Source: Polaromonas sp. (GTDB lineage: Bacteria; Pseudomonadota; Gammaproteobacteria; Burkholderiales; Burkholderiaceae). Taken from it: a stretch of 34,260 nt of DNA. A program made the translations under genes and the position numbers. The stretch spans positions 1 to 34,260 of the forward strand of contig PNMH01000041.1 in NCBI GenBank assembly GCA_013823505.1. Direction: 5' to 3'. Within the stretch, counting starts at the first letter, position 1. Each line of letters starts with the position of its first letter. A model generated the notes under the pieces. That model was not told the DNA's origin and ran no database searches. It saw only the letters and a list, made by a program, of their open reading frames with translations. This document shows, piece by piece, positions 7,869-16,526 of this stretch.

Positions 7869-8867
7869 TCATTCCGCCGTGATCTTGCGCTCCTTGATGA
7901 TCGCGCCAAACCGCTGTGAATCGTCTGCGCCGCGCTTGCCGAACTCGCCCGGTGTCAGTGGCAGCGCTTCCCCACCGAGTGCCGTGATGCGGTCTTTCAC
8001 CGCAGCGGTGGCCAGGATCCTGTTGATCTCGGTGTTGAGCTTGGTGATCACCGCCTGTGGTGTGCCGGCGGGTGCGTAGAAGCCGAACACCGAGTCGGCG
8101 TCAAAACCCTTCAGGCCCGCTTCGTCCAGCGTGGGCACGTCGGGGAAGAGGGGCGAGCGCTTCAGGCTGCCCACGGCCAGCAGCTTGGTGCGGCCGGCTT
8201 TGGCGTGCGAGAGACCGATGCCCGGATCGAAGTAGTAGTCGATCTGGTTGCCCATGAGGTCGGTCAGTGCCGGTGCGGCGCCGCGGTAAGGCACGTGCAC
8301 CGCGAACAGGCCGGCCTGGCTCTTGAACATTTCACCGGCGAGGTGGGGCGAGCTGCCGTTGCCGGCCGAGCCATACACGAAGCGGCCGGGGTTGGCCTTG
8401 ATGAGCTGGATGAGTTCCTGCACGGTGTTGGCCGGTAGCGTGGGTTTGCCCATCAGGTACACCAACACGCGCGCGGCCGAGGCCACGGGCACCAGGTCTT
8501 TTGCCGGGTCAAACGGCATGCGCGCGTAAAGGTGCGGGTTCACCGACACCATGCCGCCCGAGCCCATGAGCAGGGTGTAGCCGTCGGCCGGGGATTTGGC
8601 CACCAGGTCGCCAGCGATGTTGCCATTGGCACCGGCGCGGTTCTCCACCACCACGGGTTGGCCGAGTGCTGCGGCCAGCGGGGTGGACACGAGCCGTGCG
8701 ATCTGATCGGCAGCACCCCCGGGCGGGAAGCCCACCACCACCTTGACCGGCTTGTCGGGCCAGGCTTGCGCCAGCGCGGCCGGTGTCGCGGCCAGGGCCA
8801 TGAGGGCCAGGGCGGCGGCGCCAGCCAGGTGCCAGCGGCGGGAAGGGTTGGTGGTGCTGCGGGTCAT
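7869..8867 (-). CDS. Tripartite tricarboxylate transporter (Bug/TctC family) solute receptor
   Basis: A 332-aa periplasmic binding protein with a signal peptide (SRRWHLAGAAALALMALAAT, cleavage near ALAQA) followed by the family hallmark WPDKPVKVVVGFPPGGAADQ. The other Bug signatures VVENRAGANGNIAGD, GSSPHLAGEMFK, VHVPYRGAAPALTDLMGNQI and the closing Asp/Phe-rich tail are all present. The family binds carboxylates and other small organic anions. The strong ribosome site AAGGAGACAGAC lies ahead of the ATG at 8867. It is the last gene of the iorA-iorB unit (47 bp after iorB), so the ligand may be an aromatic acid or keto acid. No TctA/TctB membrane partners are in the window, as is common for orphan Bug receptors in this family of bacteria. 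Confidence 0.9.
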   Translation of the reverse strand: MTRSTTNPSRRWHLAGAAALALMALAATPAALAQAWPDKPVKVVVGFPPGGAADQIARLVSTPLAAALGQPVVVENRAGANGNIAGDLVAKSPADGYTLLMGSGGMVSVNPHLYARMPFDPAKDLVPVASAARVLVYLMGKPTLPANTVQELIQLIKANPGRFVYGSAGNGSSPHLAGEMFKSQAGLFAVHVPYRGAAPALTDLMGNQIDYYFDPGIGLSHAKAGRTKLLAVGSLKRSPLFPDVPTLDEAGLKGFDADSVFGFYAPAGTPQAVITKLNTEINRILATAAVKDRITALGGEALPLTPGEFGKRGADDSQRFGAIIKERKITAE

Positions 8868-8914
8868 GTCTGTCTCCTTATTGGTATCGGCAAATCAGCG
8901 GGGAACGGAAAAAC

Positions 8915-10525
8915 TCAGTGTGGCGCAACCGCCTTCACTTTCAATCGGGGGTTGTGCTGCCACCGGATGGGCTGGGCCTTCACCGGGCGGGCCGGTGCGC
9001 CGTGCTGCTGCAGGGCCTGGTCCAGGGCCTTGCCGGCTTCGTCGCTCAGCGCGGCGGTGCGCGCCGCTGCAACCGCGCGGCAGCGCTGCGCTGCGCTGGT
9101 GGGGTCGCTGAGTGCGGGCAGGGCGAGGTGGTCGATGATGTGCAGCAGGTTGTCCTTGCCGCGCTCGTTGGTGCTGCCGTAGCCCTTGATGAGCCGGCCG
9201 CACAGCGCCACCTCGTGGCCCAGCTGCCAGTGGATGGACGTGAGCTGCACCACCGCTGCGAGCCAGCGGTCAATGAGGGCTTGCTCCGCCTGGAAGCGGC
9301 TGCCCACGGGCCGCAGCCGTTTGGCCGCGGCCAGGCCGCGCAAGGCCAGCATGCCCAGCACCGAGTGCGTGCCGATCTTCAGCGGCAGCGCCCACGGCGC
9401 CTTGCCGGCGGCCACGCGTTTGCGGTCCCAGGCCAATACGCGGCGGGCCAGGCCTTCGGGCAGCATGGCGGCGAACTCGGGCGCGCCGGGTTTGAAGTGG
9501 TCGTACACGCGCAGCAGGTCGTCGTGGCCAGCCTTGGTCTCGCTGCGCACGCGGGCCTGGCGACTGGCGCGGCTCTTGAGGTCGGCCACCAGCACGATGT
9601 CGTCGAACGCCATCCACAGTGCGACCCAGCGCGCCATTTCCACGGTGGTGGCCCAGCCGTGTTCGCCTTGCGGGTCGGTGCGTTTCTCGGCTTCGAGCAC
9701 GCGCCGCAGCCGCGCGGCGTAGTGCGTGCCGTAGGCCGCGTTCTGGTATTCGCACACCCGGGCGTGGCCCAGCGCCATGAGCGCGTGCACTTCGGTCGGG
9801 AACTCGCGCGCCAGGGCAGGGGGTAGGCTGGGTGCGGCTGGCGCAGGCTCGGGCGCGAGCACCTGTTCCACATAAGCAGCTTGCGCGCGCTGCGCCTGCA
9901 CTGCGTCGAACGCCAGCGCGAAGCCGCGCAGGCTGGCCTTGGCGCTGGCGCCGCCGTTGCCGATGACGGCTTCAAAATCTTGCCGCGAAAACGGCAGCAA
10001 CCCGCTGCCGGCAATGGCACCCAGCATCACCGCGCTCACCACCGTGCCGGCCTGTTTCGTGAGCGCGGCCATGTCGAGCACATGCCGCGCGCGGCTGTGG
10101 GTGTTCACCAGGTCGATCAGTTCCGATGCGTCGCGCCGGCCATCGCCCATCACCATCTTTTCGCCGGTGGTGAGCGCCCGGGCCGACGAGGTGATCACCA
10201 GCGTGTGTGAATCCGAGGCCAGGCCGTTCGTGATCTGGCGGCCGGTCTCCAGCAGCTCGGAAGACACCAGTGCGTCCAGCCGGCCGGGCAGCGGGTTCAG
10301 CCCGAACACCGGCTTGCGCCCGCCCAGTTGGGCCATGGGCACCGGGAACACTTCCAGGTAGTAGGTGGTGGCACCCGTGCGCTGCGCCACGCCGGGGATG
10401 GAGGTGGCCTGCGCCGCATAGCCCGCGTGGCGCGCGGCTTCCACCAGCCAGTCGGTGAGGATGCCGCCGCCCTCGCCGCCGAGAGCGCAGAGCAAGAGCG
10501 AGATGGGTTGTGGTGTGGTCGACAT
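8915..10525 (-). CDS. iorB: Indolepyruvate oxidoreductase subunit beta, extended form
   Basis: 536 aa from ATG 10525, placed 2 bp after the iorA stop. The N-terminal half (about 1-210) is the gamma-type domain of 2-oxoacid:acceptor oxidoreductases: LLCALGGEGGGILTDWLVEA at the start, then GVAQRTGATTYYLEV and the conserved LVSSELLETGR. The C-terminal half (about 240-520) is the Arg/Ala-rich extension seen in proteobacterial IorB proteins (the DUF6537-type region), with RVLEAEKR, WMAFDDIVLVADLKSR and HWQLGHEVALCGRLIKGYG. With IorA it converts aryl pyruvates such as indolepyruvate or phenylpyruvate to aryl-acetyl-CoA, passing electrons to an acceptor. An ATG further upstream would overlap iorA and is not needed. 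Confidence 0.9.
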   Translation of the reverse strand: MSTTPQPISLLLCALGGEGGGILTDWLVEAARHAGYAAQATSIPGVAQRTGATTYYLEVFPVPMAQLGGRKPVFGLNPLPGRLDALVSSELLETGRQITNGLASDSHTLVITSSARALTTGEKMVMGDGRRDASELIDLVNTHSRARHVLDMAALTKQAGTVVSAVMLGAIAGSGLLPFSRQDFEAVIGNGGASAKASLRGFALAFDAVQAQRAQAAYVEQVLAPEPAPAAPSLPPALAREFPTEVHALMALGHARVCEYQNAAYGTHYAARLRRVLEAEKRTDPQGEHGWATTVEMARWVALWMAFDDIVLVADLKSRASRQARVRSETKAGHDDLLRVYDHFKPGAPEFAAMLPEGLARRVLAWDRKRVAAGKAPWALPLKIGTHSVLGMLALRGLAAAKRLRPVGSRFQAEQALIDRWLAAVVQLTSIHWQLGHEVALCGRLIKGYGSTNERGKDNLLHIIDHLALPALSDPTSAAQRCRAVAAARTAALSDEAGKALDQALQQHGAPARPVKAQPIRWQHNPRLKVKAVAPH

Positions 10526-10527
10526 GA

Positions 10528-12693
10528 TCAGGCGGGTTGCAGCAGACGAACAACGCTGCCGCGCAGCGAATGGATCAAACGCTCGTGCCACTTGGGGTTC
10601 TGCACCACCTCGGCGCGGTAGAACGACGGGCACAGCGTGGCCGCGTGGGCGTTGGCGCCGCACAGGCCGCAGCCCACGCAGCCGTCAATGACGGTGGCCA
10701 CCGGGTCGACCTTGAGCGGGTCGGGGTTGTCCTTGAGCGTGAGCGTGGGGCAGCCCGAGAGGCGGATGCAGGCGTGGTCGCCGTTGCACACGTCTTCGTC
10801 CACGCCGTACTTCACGCGCACCACGCGTTCGCCCTTCTTCAGCAGGTTCGCGATCCAGGGTTTGATGCGGCGCTGGCGCTCCAGCTGGCATTCGCCCTCG
10901 GCCACGATCACCTTGAGTCCCTGGAACTCGGTGCCGAACGCCTCGGTGAGCGTGGCGCGCATGTTGTCCACCTCGTAGGTGTTCACGGTGCGCATCCACT
11001 TCACGCCCAGGCCCTTCAAGGTGCTCTCGATGGTCTGGTCGGTGTGGGCCAGGCTCTGCGCCTTGTCGTTGGCCGCGTCCTTGGCGGCCTCAGCAGGCGT
11101 GGAGATGATGTCCTGCGTGCCGGTGGCCGAGGTGTAGCCGTTCTTGAAGATCAGCAGCACCGCGTCGTCGCCGTTGAAAAGCGCGCTCTGCACGCCGGTG
11201 AGCAGGCCGTTGTGCCAGAAGCCGCCGTCGCCCATGACCGACAGCACGCGCCGCTTCATCACCGGCGACACACCGGCGCGGCTGGCCAAGCTCATGCCAT
11301 AGCCGAGGATGGAGTGGCCGAACGAAAACGGCTCGAAGGTGGCCAGCGCATGACAACCGATGTCGCCCGCGATGTGCACCGGCCCGGTGTCCTGCTGCGC
11401 GAGCTTGAGGGCTGAAAACACCGGCCGCTCGGGGCAGCCGATGCACATGCCCGGCGGGCGCGCCGGCAGCGGGGCCGAGAGCTGCGCCACCGATGAGGCG
11501 CGCCGCATCTGGTTGCCCTGCAGCCACACACGTGCGGTTTCAGTGACAGCTTGCGTGGTCGGGTCCTGCAAATATCGGCCGACGAACTTGGCCAGGCCGT
11601 TGGCCATCACCTCAGCGCTGTACTCGCCCGCGTTGGGCAGCATGTCCTTGCCGTGCAAGGGGGTCTGGATGTCCAGCCGGCGCAGCAGCGTGGCGAGTTC
11701 CTGTTCGATGTACTCGGGCTGGCCTTCTTCGAGCAGCAGCACCGCGCGTTTGCCCAGGCAGAAGTTGGTGAGCTGATCGGGCACCAGCGGGCAGGTCACG
11801 TTGAGCACCAGCATGGGAATGGCGGTCTCGCCAAACGCATCGGCCAGGCCGAACTGTTGCAGCGCACGGATGAGGGTGTTGTACAGACCGCCTTGCACGA
11901 TGAGGCCGAGGTCCTGGTGCTCGCCGTCGAAGAACTCGTTGAGGCCGTTCTCCACGATGTAGCGCCGCGCGGCCGGAATGCGCTCGTCGCCCTTGAGCTT
12001 CTCGTGGCGGAAGGTCACCGGCGGGTGGGCCAGGCGGTTGTAGTCGAAGCTGGCGGGCTCGTCGATCAGGTTGTGCCGGGAGAGCGCGGGCTTGACGTTG
12101 TCCTTGGTGGTGAAGCTGCCGCGCACGTGGCAGGCTCGGATGCGCAGCTCCATGAGCGCGGGCATGTTCGACGCTTCCGAGAGCCGAAAGCCCTGCTCGA
12201 CCATGTGCACCATGCGCCCCAGATCGGGCCGCGGATCGAGCAGCACCATGCTGGACTTGAGTGCGTAGGCGTGCGTGCGCTCCTGGATCACGCTGGCGCC
12301 TTCGCCGTAGTCCTCGCCCACCACCACCAGCACGCCGCCGGTGACGCCGGGAGAAGCCAGATTGGAGAGGGCATCGGCCGCCACGTTGGTGCCGACGATG
12401 GACTTCCAGGTCACGGCGCCGCGCAGCGGATAGTGGATGGAGGCACCCAGCATGGCTGCGGCCGAGGCTTCGTTGGAGCAGGCCTCGACGTGCACGCCGA
12501 GTTCGTCCATGTAGGGCTTGGCCTGCACCATCACGTCGAGCAGGTGCGACACCGGCGCGCCCTGGTAGCCGCCCACGTAGGACACGCCCGACTGCAGCAG
12601 CGCCTTGGTGATGGCGAGGATGCCCTCGCCGTGGAAGGTCTGGCCGTCACCGAGCCGCAGGGACTCGATTTCCTGAGTGAATGAAACTTCCAA
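10528..12693 (-). CDS. iorA: Indolepyruvate ferredoxin oxidoreductase subunit alpha
   Basis: 721 aa if translation starts at the TTG at 12693, which has GGAG nine bases upstream; an in-frame ATG at 12735 has no ribosome site. The N-terminal pyrimidine-binding domain includes GDGQTFHGEGILAITKALLQ and VEACSNEASAAAMLGAS. The middle domain ends with GMCIGCPERPVFSALK, and the thiamine-diphosphate domain carries GDIGCHAL and the GDGG...NNxT-like segment VMGDGGFWHNG with FKNGYTSATG. The C-terminus holds two Cys clusters (VCNGDHACIRLSGCP and GCVGCGLCGANAHAATLCP) for Fe-S centres. It is the first gene of the iorA-iorB-Bug operon and divergent from a LysR gene 101 bp away, which is its probable regulator. 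The expected role is catabolism of aromatic amino acids or aryl pyruvates. Confidence 0.93.
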   Translation of the reverse strand: MEVSFTQEIESLRLGDGQTFHGEGILAITKALLQSGVSYVGGYQGAPVSHLLDVMVQAKPYMDELGVHVEACSNEASAAAMLGASIHYPLRGAVTWKSIVGTNVAADALSNLASPGVTGGVLVVVGEDYGEGASVIQERTHAYALKSSMVLLDPRPDLGRMVHMVEQGFRLSEASNMPALMELRIRACHVRGSFTTKDNVKPALSRHNLIDEPASFDYNRLAHPPVTFRHEKLKGDERIPAARRYIVENGLNEFFDGEHQDLGLIVQGGLYNTLIRALQQFGLADAFGETAIPMLVLNVTCPLVPDQLTNFCLGKRAVLLLEEGQPEYIEQELATLLRRLDIQTPLHGKDMLPNAGEYSAEVMANGLAKFVGRYLQDPTTQAVTETARVWLQGNQMRRASSVAQLSAPLPARPPGMCIGCPERPVFSALKLAQQDTGPVHIAGDIGCHALATFEPFSFGHSILGYGMSLASRAGVSPVMKRRVLSVMGDGGFWHNGLLTGVQSALFNGDDAVLLIFKNGYTSATGTQDIISTPAEAAKDAANDKAQSLAHTDQTIESTLKGLGVKWMRTVNTYEVDNMRATLTEAFGTEFQGLKVIVAEGECQLERQRRIKPWIANLLKKGERVVRVKYGVDEDVCNGDHACIRLSGCPTLTLKDNPDPLKVDPVATVIDGCVGCGLCGANAHAATLCPSFYRAEVVQNPKWHERLIHSLRGSVVRLLQPA

Positions 12694-12794
12694 GGTGTTT
12701 GTCTCCGGTGCGCCGTGGCCTGCTGAGCCCGGCATGGCCACCGAGTATCGGCATCGCTGCTCCATCGATCAATACAATGAACGAACTAAGCGAC
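12694..12794. promoter_or_regulatory. Divergent iorA/lysR control region
   Basis: The 101 bp between the two divergent starts must contain both promoters. TACAAT at 12773-12778 is a candidate -10 for lysR. ATCG and CGAT segments recur (12747-12769), but no clean LysR T-N11-A dyad can be named with confidence. Confidence 0.4.
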
Positions 12795-13712
12795 ATGAAC
12801 AGCATGCATATCAAAGACCTGGATCTCAACCTGCTGCGCCTGTTCAACGAGGTGTACCGCGCTGGCAGCGTGAGCCGGGCTGCCGAACATCTGGGCCTGA
12901 CCCAGCCTGCGGTGAGCCACGGCCTCACGCGCCTGCGCCTGCTGGTGAAAGACCCGCTGTTTGTGCGCGCGCCGGGCGGCGTGAAGCCCACGCGCAAGGC
13001 GGTGGCGCTGGCCGAGGCGGTGCAGGGCGCGCTGGCCACGCTGGCGAGTGCCTTGAGCGAGTCCACCGGCTTCGACCCGGCCAGCTCGCGCCGCCTGTTT
13101 CGTCTGCACATGAGCGACATCGGCGAGAGCCGGTTTTTGCCGGAGCTCATGGCACGCCTGCAGCGCGAGGCGCCCGGTGTGCGCGTGGCTACGCGCCCGG
13201 TGCCGCACGGCGGCCTGACCGACGCGCTGGACAGTGGTGTGATCGACTTTGCGTTCGGCTTTTTGCCGCAGGTGAAGGACACGCAGCGCACCGAGCTGCT
13301 GCAGGACCGCTATGTGGTGCTCATGCGCAGCGGCCACCCCATGCATGCGCCGCTCGCGCGCTTGCGCGGGCCGGCCCTGCTCAAGGCCCTGCACCAGCTC
13401 GACTTTGTGGCGGTGCGCACGCACAGCGACACCTTGCGCATCCTGGCGCAGACGGGGCTGCAGGAGCGGCTGCGCCTGACCACCGAACATTTCATGGTGC
13501 TGCCCTCGATCGTGCAGGCCACCGACCTGTGCGTGGTCATGCCGGGCAACATCGCGCAGGGCTTTGTGGCGACGGGTGGGTGTGTGGTCGTGCAGCCGCC
13601 GTTTGTGGACCGGGGCTTCACCGTGTCGCTGCATTGGAGCCACCGCTTCGAAGGCGATCCGGACAACCGCTGGTTTCGCGAACAGGCCATTGCGCTGTTC
13701 GAGCAGCGCTGA
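12795..13712 (+). CDS. LysR-family transcriptional regulator
   Basis: 305 aa from the ATG at 12795 (MNSMHIKDLDLNLLRLFNEV). The winged helix is clear: SVSRAAEHLGLTQPAVSHGL is the recognition helix region, followed by the wing LVKDPLFVRAPGGVKPT. The effector domain (about 90-300) has the usual LysR folds, with RLHMSDIGESRFLPELMARL at its start. This is the NahR/LinR-like branch that often answers aromatic compounds. A TACAAT -10-like hexamer at 12773-12778 overlaps an upstream in-frame ATG at 12777, which favours the later start. Its divergent position next to iorA suggests control of the arylpyruvate operon. It meets the next gene tail to tail with one base between stops. Confidence 0.9.
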   Translation: MNSMHIKDLDLNLLRLFNEVYRAGSVSRAAEHLGLTQPAVSHGLTRLRLLVKDPLFVRAPGGVKPTRKAVALAEAVQGALATLASALSESTGFDPASSRRLFRLHMSDIGESRFLPELMARLQREAPGVRVATRPVPHGGLTDALDSGVIDFAFGFLPQVKDTQRTELLQDRYVVLMRSGHPMHAPLARLRGPALLKALHQLDFVAVRTHSDTLRILAQTGLQERLRLTTEHFMVLPSIVQATDLCVVMPGNIAQGFVATGGCVVVQPPFVDRGFTVSLHWSHRFEGDPDNRWFREQAIALFEQR

Positions 13713-13713
13713 G

Positions 13714-15393
13714 TCAGGTGCCGCTGGTGAGCAGCCCGTCGGGGTTGGGCGGCTTGTAGCCAGCCGGCAATGAAACACCGCCCGGCGAAGCCGCAGCGCC
13801 CGTGTGTTCGCCCAGGCGCGAATGCTGCGCGGTGGTGCGGTAGCGCTCGCGCAGCGCTTCGGTGCGCTCGCTCAGTGCCGCGTGGTCGGCGATGCGCACG
13901 TTGTAGCGCTGCAGCACCTGGTGGGCCGATTCGATCAGTTTGGCGTTGAGCGTGCGTTCACCGTCGATCAGCAGCTTGATCACCGTGCCTTGGGGATCGC
14001 CCTTGATGCTCAGCGTCATGGCCTGTTCGGTCATCTTCAGGATCTGGCCGTGTGCGGTGCGCACCCGGTCGGCAAAGCCCTGCACGCCGGAGGCAGCGCA
14101 AGCCATGAGCTCGCTCATGGCCTTGCTGGTGCAGAAGCGCAGGGCCAGGGTGTCCACCGCAGCCTCGGACTCGTTGAGCGAAATCGACCGCATCTGCAGC
14201 CGGCTCATCAGCGCGAGCAGGTTGCAGGCGGTCTCGAAGTCGAAGTCGGAGCTGAGCGCGTCGTTGGTCAGTCGTCGCACATCGTCGAGTGCGCGCGCGG
14301 TGTTTTTGTTTTGCAGCGCGAGCAGGCTCTCGGCCATGCCCAGCAGGCGGTGGGGCCGCGCGGGCGCATGGCTGCGGTCGCGCAGGCGGGTGAGCTGGTC
14401 CACCGTGCGGGCCAGGCCCTTCTGGTCGTTGTTGTCCAGGCGCGCGAAGGCCAGCAGCAGCAGGGCCTGGGCGTCGAACATCTTGGAGTCCAGCCCCAGG
14501 CGCGTGGCGCGGTCGAGCAGTTCCACGCCTTCGCTTCTTTCGCCGGTGTAGTAGGCCAGCATGCCGTGTTTGAGCAGGCGGCTGATGGACGAGGGCGTGA
14601 GTTTCGTGGCCATCTGGTAGGTGGTCAGCGCGCTCTGGAAATTGCCCAGTTCGAACTGCGCGCGTCCCATCACGTCGTAGGCATCGGCGTAGTTGTTGTC
14701 GTCCTGGATCAGGCTCTCCAGCGTGGTCACAGCCTTGGCGGCTTGTCCGCCCTCGAGCTGCGCACGCGCCACGCCCAGGCGCGCCCAGGGCAGGGTTTTG
14801 GCGGCGATCACGGCCTCGTAGAGTTTCTGCGCATCGCCAATCTCGCCGTTGCGCAGCAAGAGTTCGGCGCCGATGCGCGCGGCGTAAAGCCAGTAGGTGC
14901 CCCGGGTCTCGAAGCGTTCCAGGCAGAGCAAGGCCGCCTGGTCGAATTGCTCGGCGTCGATGGCGGTGAAGATGGCTTCCAGCGATTTCTTGCGTTCGCG
15001 CGCCATCATGATGCGTTCGAACAGGCGCGCGCCGGTGTGGGGCTTGAGCAGGTAGGCGTCGAGCGCGGACTCGGCCGCTTCGGCCACCTTGGCATACGAG
15101 GCTTCGGCGGTGACCATGATGAACACCGTGTAGAACGGGAGCAACTGGTTGCGCCGCAGGTCGTCCAGCAGGTCCTGACCCGACATCGAATCGCGGTCGA
15201 AGTGCTGTTCGCAGATCACCACGTCGTACCGGTTCACTTCCAGCTTGCGTCGGGCGTCCACCAGGCGCGAGCACTGCGACACCGTGCCCACACCCAGTTC
15301 GCGCAACTGCGACACGATGATCGAGCGCGACTGCACATTGCCCTCGATCACGAGGGCGTGGGCATCTTGCAGGTGGTTGGCGGCAGCGGGCAT
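13714..15393 (-). CDS. Degenerate receiver-domain protein with TPR repeats
   Basis: 559 aa. Residues about 10-130 have the receiver fold (ALVIEGNVQSRSIIVSQLRE, YDVVICEQHF, VFIMVTAEASYAKV, AYLLKPHTGARLF) and keep the Thr and Lys, but the phospho-acceptor position after strand 3 is Glu in VVICEQ and the N-terminal acidic pair is reduced to one Glu. Residues about 150-420 form TPR-like helical repeats, for example YADAYDVMGRAQFELGNFQS. The rest is helical with a Gly/Pro tail. Receiver-TPR proteins of this build occur in beta- and gammaproteobacteria. With Glu in place of Asp, this one is probably not switched by phosphorylation. No DNA-binding or enzymatic domain is seen, so it is likely a protein-interaction factor. 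It stands alone between lysR and ureD. Confidence 0.85.
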   Translation of the reverse strand: MPAAANHLQDAHALVIEGNVQSRSIIVSQLRELGVGTVSQCSRLVDARRKLEVNRYDVVICEQHFDRDSMSGQDLLDDLRRNQLLPFYTVFIMVTAEASYAKVAEAAESALDAYLLKPHTGARLFERIMMARERKKSLEAIFTAIDAEQFDQAALLCLERFETRGTYWLYAARIGAELLLRNGEIGDAQKLYEAVIAAKTLPWARLGVARAQLEGGQAAKAVTTLESLIQDDNNYADAYDVMGRAQFELGNFQSALTTYQMATKLTPSSISRLLKHGMLAYYTGERSEGVELLDRATRLGLDSKMFDAQALLLLAFARLDNNDQKGLARTVDQLTRLRDRSHAPARPHRLLGMAESLLALQNKNTARALDDVRRLTNDALSSDFDFETACNLLALMSRLQMRSISLNESEAAVDTLALRFCTSKAMSELMACAASGVQGFADRVRTAHGQILKMTEQAMTLSIKGDPQGTVIKLLIDGERTLNAKLIESAHQVLQRYNVRIADHAALSERTEALRERYRTTAQHSRLGEHTGAAASPGGVSLPAGYKPPNPDGLLTSGT

Positions 15394-15404
15394 GGGTGGG
15401 TTCA

Positions 15405-15425
15405 GGGCGCGCGACTGGCGCGCCC
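15405..15425. repeat. Perfect 8-bp GC hairpin upstream of the receiver-TPR gene
   Basis: GGGCGCGC, a 5-base loop, then GCGCGCCC. It lies between the end of ureD (15510) and the start of the receiver-TPR gene (15393), both on the minus strand. There is no T-run on either side, so it is not a classical terminator. It may weaken read-through or lie in the 5' leader of the receiver-TPR mRNA. Confidence 0.6.
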
Positions 15426-15509
15426 ATCAATGGCTTTCCCATTCTGCGCACGGCATTCCCTGGCTGGTGCGCCGATCAGCAGGGGGTTTTCACCCCATTT
15501 CGGTGCCGG

Positions 15510-16337
15510 TCAGACGCGCCAGATGCGGGGCGGCTTGTTGCTCAGCCCCCAGGCCTCGGTGCGCAGCGTGGCCCAGATCTGCTGGAACAACGCCATGAGC
15601 GGCTCCACCATGGGCGCCACTGAGCGCACCACCAGCATCTGGGGGTTGGGGCAGGTGGCGCCCACCGGCAGGACGTGTTCGCTGCCCAGCACCGCACGCA
15701 CCTTCTCCAGCAGGTGTTCCCGGCGCTCGCGGGTGATGGGTGTGCCACAAGCCAGCCACAGCGTGCCCATGCATTTGTGGCCACCCAGGCCCAGCGGCGA
15801 TTCGAGCAAGCGTGTGTCGGCCGCATCGATGCGCGAGCGCTCCAGCCAAAGACCCGGGATCTCCAGGTGCTGCGTGAGGCTGCCTCGGTCAAAGGCCTGG
15901 TTGGCGTTGGGCAGACCGAGCGCGCAGACGTCCCAGCCGATCATTTCGGCGCCCTCGGCCAGCGTTGTCGTGAGGCGGTTGAGGGCCAGGCAACCGGGGT
16001 AGGCGATGGCCTCCAGCGGCAGCCATTCAAGCCGGGCACCTTCGTCGAGCGTGAGCGAGACGCGTTGTTCGGTGGCCGGTCCGTCGGAGCGGTAAAAGCG
16101 CGTGGCGCCGGGCGTGGCCAGCAAGCCGTGGGCATGGGCTGCTGCGTGCACGTTGACCTCGAGCACGTCGCCACCCACCAGTCCGCCGGGCGGATGGATG
16201 ATGACGTTGTGGCAGATGCCGTCACCCTCGGGGTAGAGGCTCTTGAAAATGCGCAGCGGGCCCGTGTGGCGGTGCTGCAGCACGGTGCACTGTGCGTCGC
16301 GGCGGTAGTGGAGGTCGAGTTGGGCGTGCCAAGGCAT
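15510..16337 (-). CDS. ureD: Urease accessory protein UreD
   Basis: A complete 275-aa UreD/UreH protein. Recognisable family segments are HTGPLRIFKSLYPEGDGICH near the N-terminus, then HPPGGLVGGDVLEV (the highly conserved PPGGxxxGD), ATPGATRFYRSDG (GAxKxYRS), LEWLPLEAIAYPG (the WLPQExI motif), and the closing region with GVTCP-like GATCPNPQMLVVR. UreD forms the scaffold with UreF and UreG that loads nickel and CO2 onto apo-urease. Normally it is followed directly by ureABC, but here the downstream gene is an unrelated receiver-TPR protein and no other urease gene is in the window. The upstream region carries two long palindromic elements. It is either a split urease locus or an orphan left by rearrangement. 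Confidence 0.95.
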   Translation of the reverse strand: MPWHAQLDLHYRRDAQCTVLQHRHTGPLRIFKSLYPEGDGICHNVIIHPPGGLVGGDVLEVNVHAAAHAHGLLATPGATRFYRSDGPATEQRVSLTLDEGARLEWLPLEAIAYPGCLALNRLTTTLAEGAEMIGWDVCALGLPNANQAFDRGSLTQHLEIPGLWLERSRIDAADTRLLESPLGLGGHKCMGTLWLACGTPITRERREHLLEKVRAVLGSEHVLPVGATCPNPQMLVVRSVAPMVEPLMALFQQIWATLRTEAWGLSNKPPRIWRV

Positions 16338-16389
16338 GCTCTGAGTTTAGGCGCTGGGGTTTGGGGGATTGCTGGCTTGCACCTCGCGG

Positions 16390-16487
16390 GCTCGTGAGTG
16401 AGTGGCGCTCTGCTCCGCGGCTGTCCCCCGGGGCCTGCGGCCCCTCCTCCTTGATGCCGCTGCGCAGAGCGCCACTCACTCACGAGC
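16390..16487 (+). repeat. Palindromic element copy 1 (24-bp perfect arms around a 50-nt core)
   Basis: The left arm is 16390-16413 and the right arm 16464-16487; each is the exact reverse complement of the other over 24 bases (it contains GTGAGTGAGTGGCGC). Between them lies a 50-nt core (16414-16463) that starts TCCGCG, centres on the small hairpin GGGGCCTGCGGCCCC and ends CGCTGC. The core is 43/50 identical to the core of the second element at 16527-16628 in inverted orientation, but the arms of the two elements are unrelated. As RNA it would fold into a very stable 24-bp stem. It lies 53 bp upstream of the ureD start codon. Confidence 0.93.
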
Positions 16488-16526
16488 TGAAGTGACGTTT
16501 GCGCGAGCACTTGACGAGTGCAACGA

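Noticed and set aside
11551..12684. A 377-codon plus-strand frame inside iorA
   Set aside because: It is antisense to the thiamine-diphosphate oxidoreductase gene, with Ala/Val/Gly/His-rich shadow composition.
15405..15425. GC hairpin considered as the ureD terminator
   Set aside because: No T-run follows on the minus strand and it is about 85 bp beyond the ureD stop, so it is recorded only as a hairpin.
13804..16002. A 732-codon open frame on the plus strand
   Set aside because: It runs antisense through both the receiver-TPR gene and ureD, which have clear family motifs. High GC with third-position bias leaves long stop-free antisense frames.
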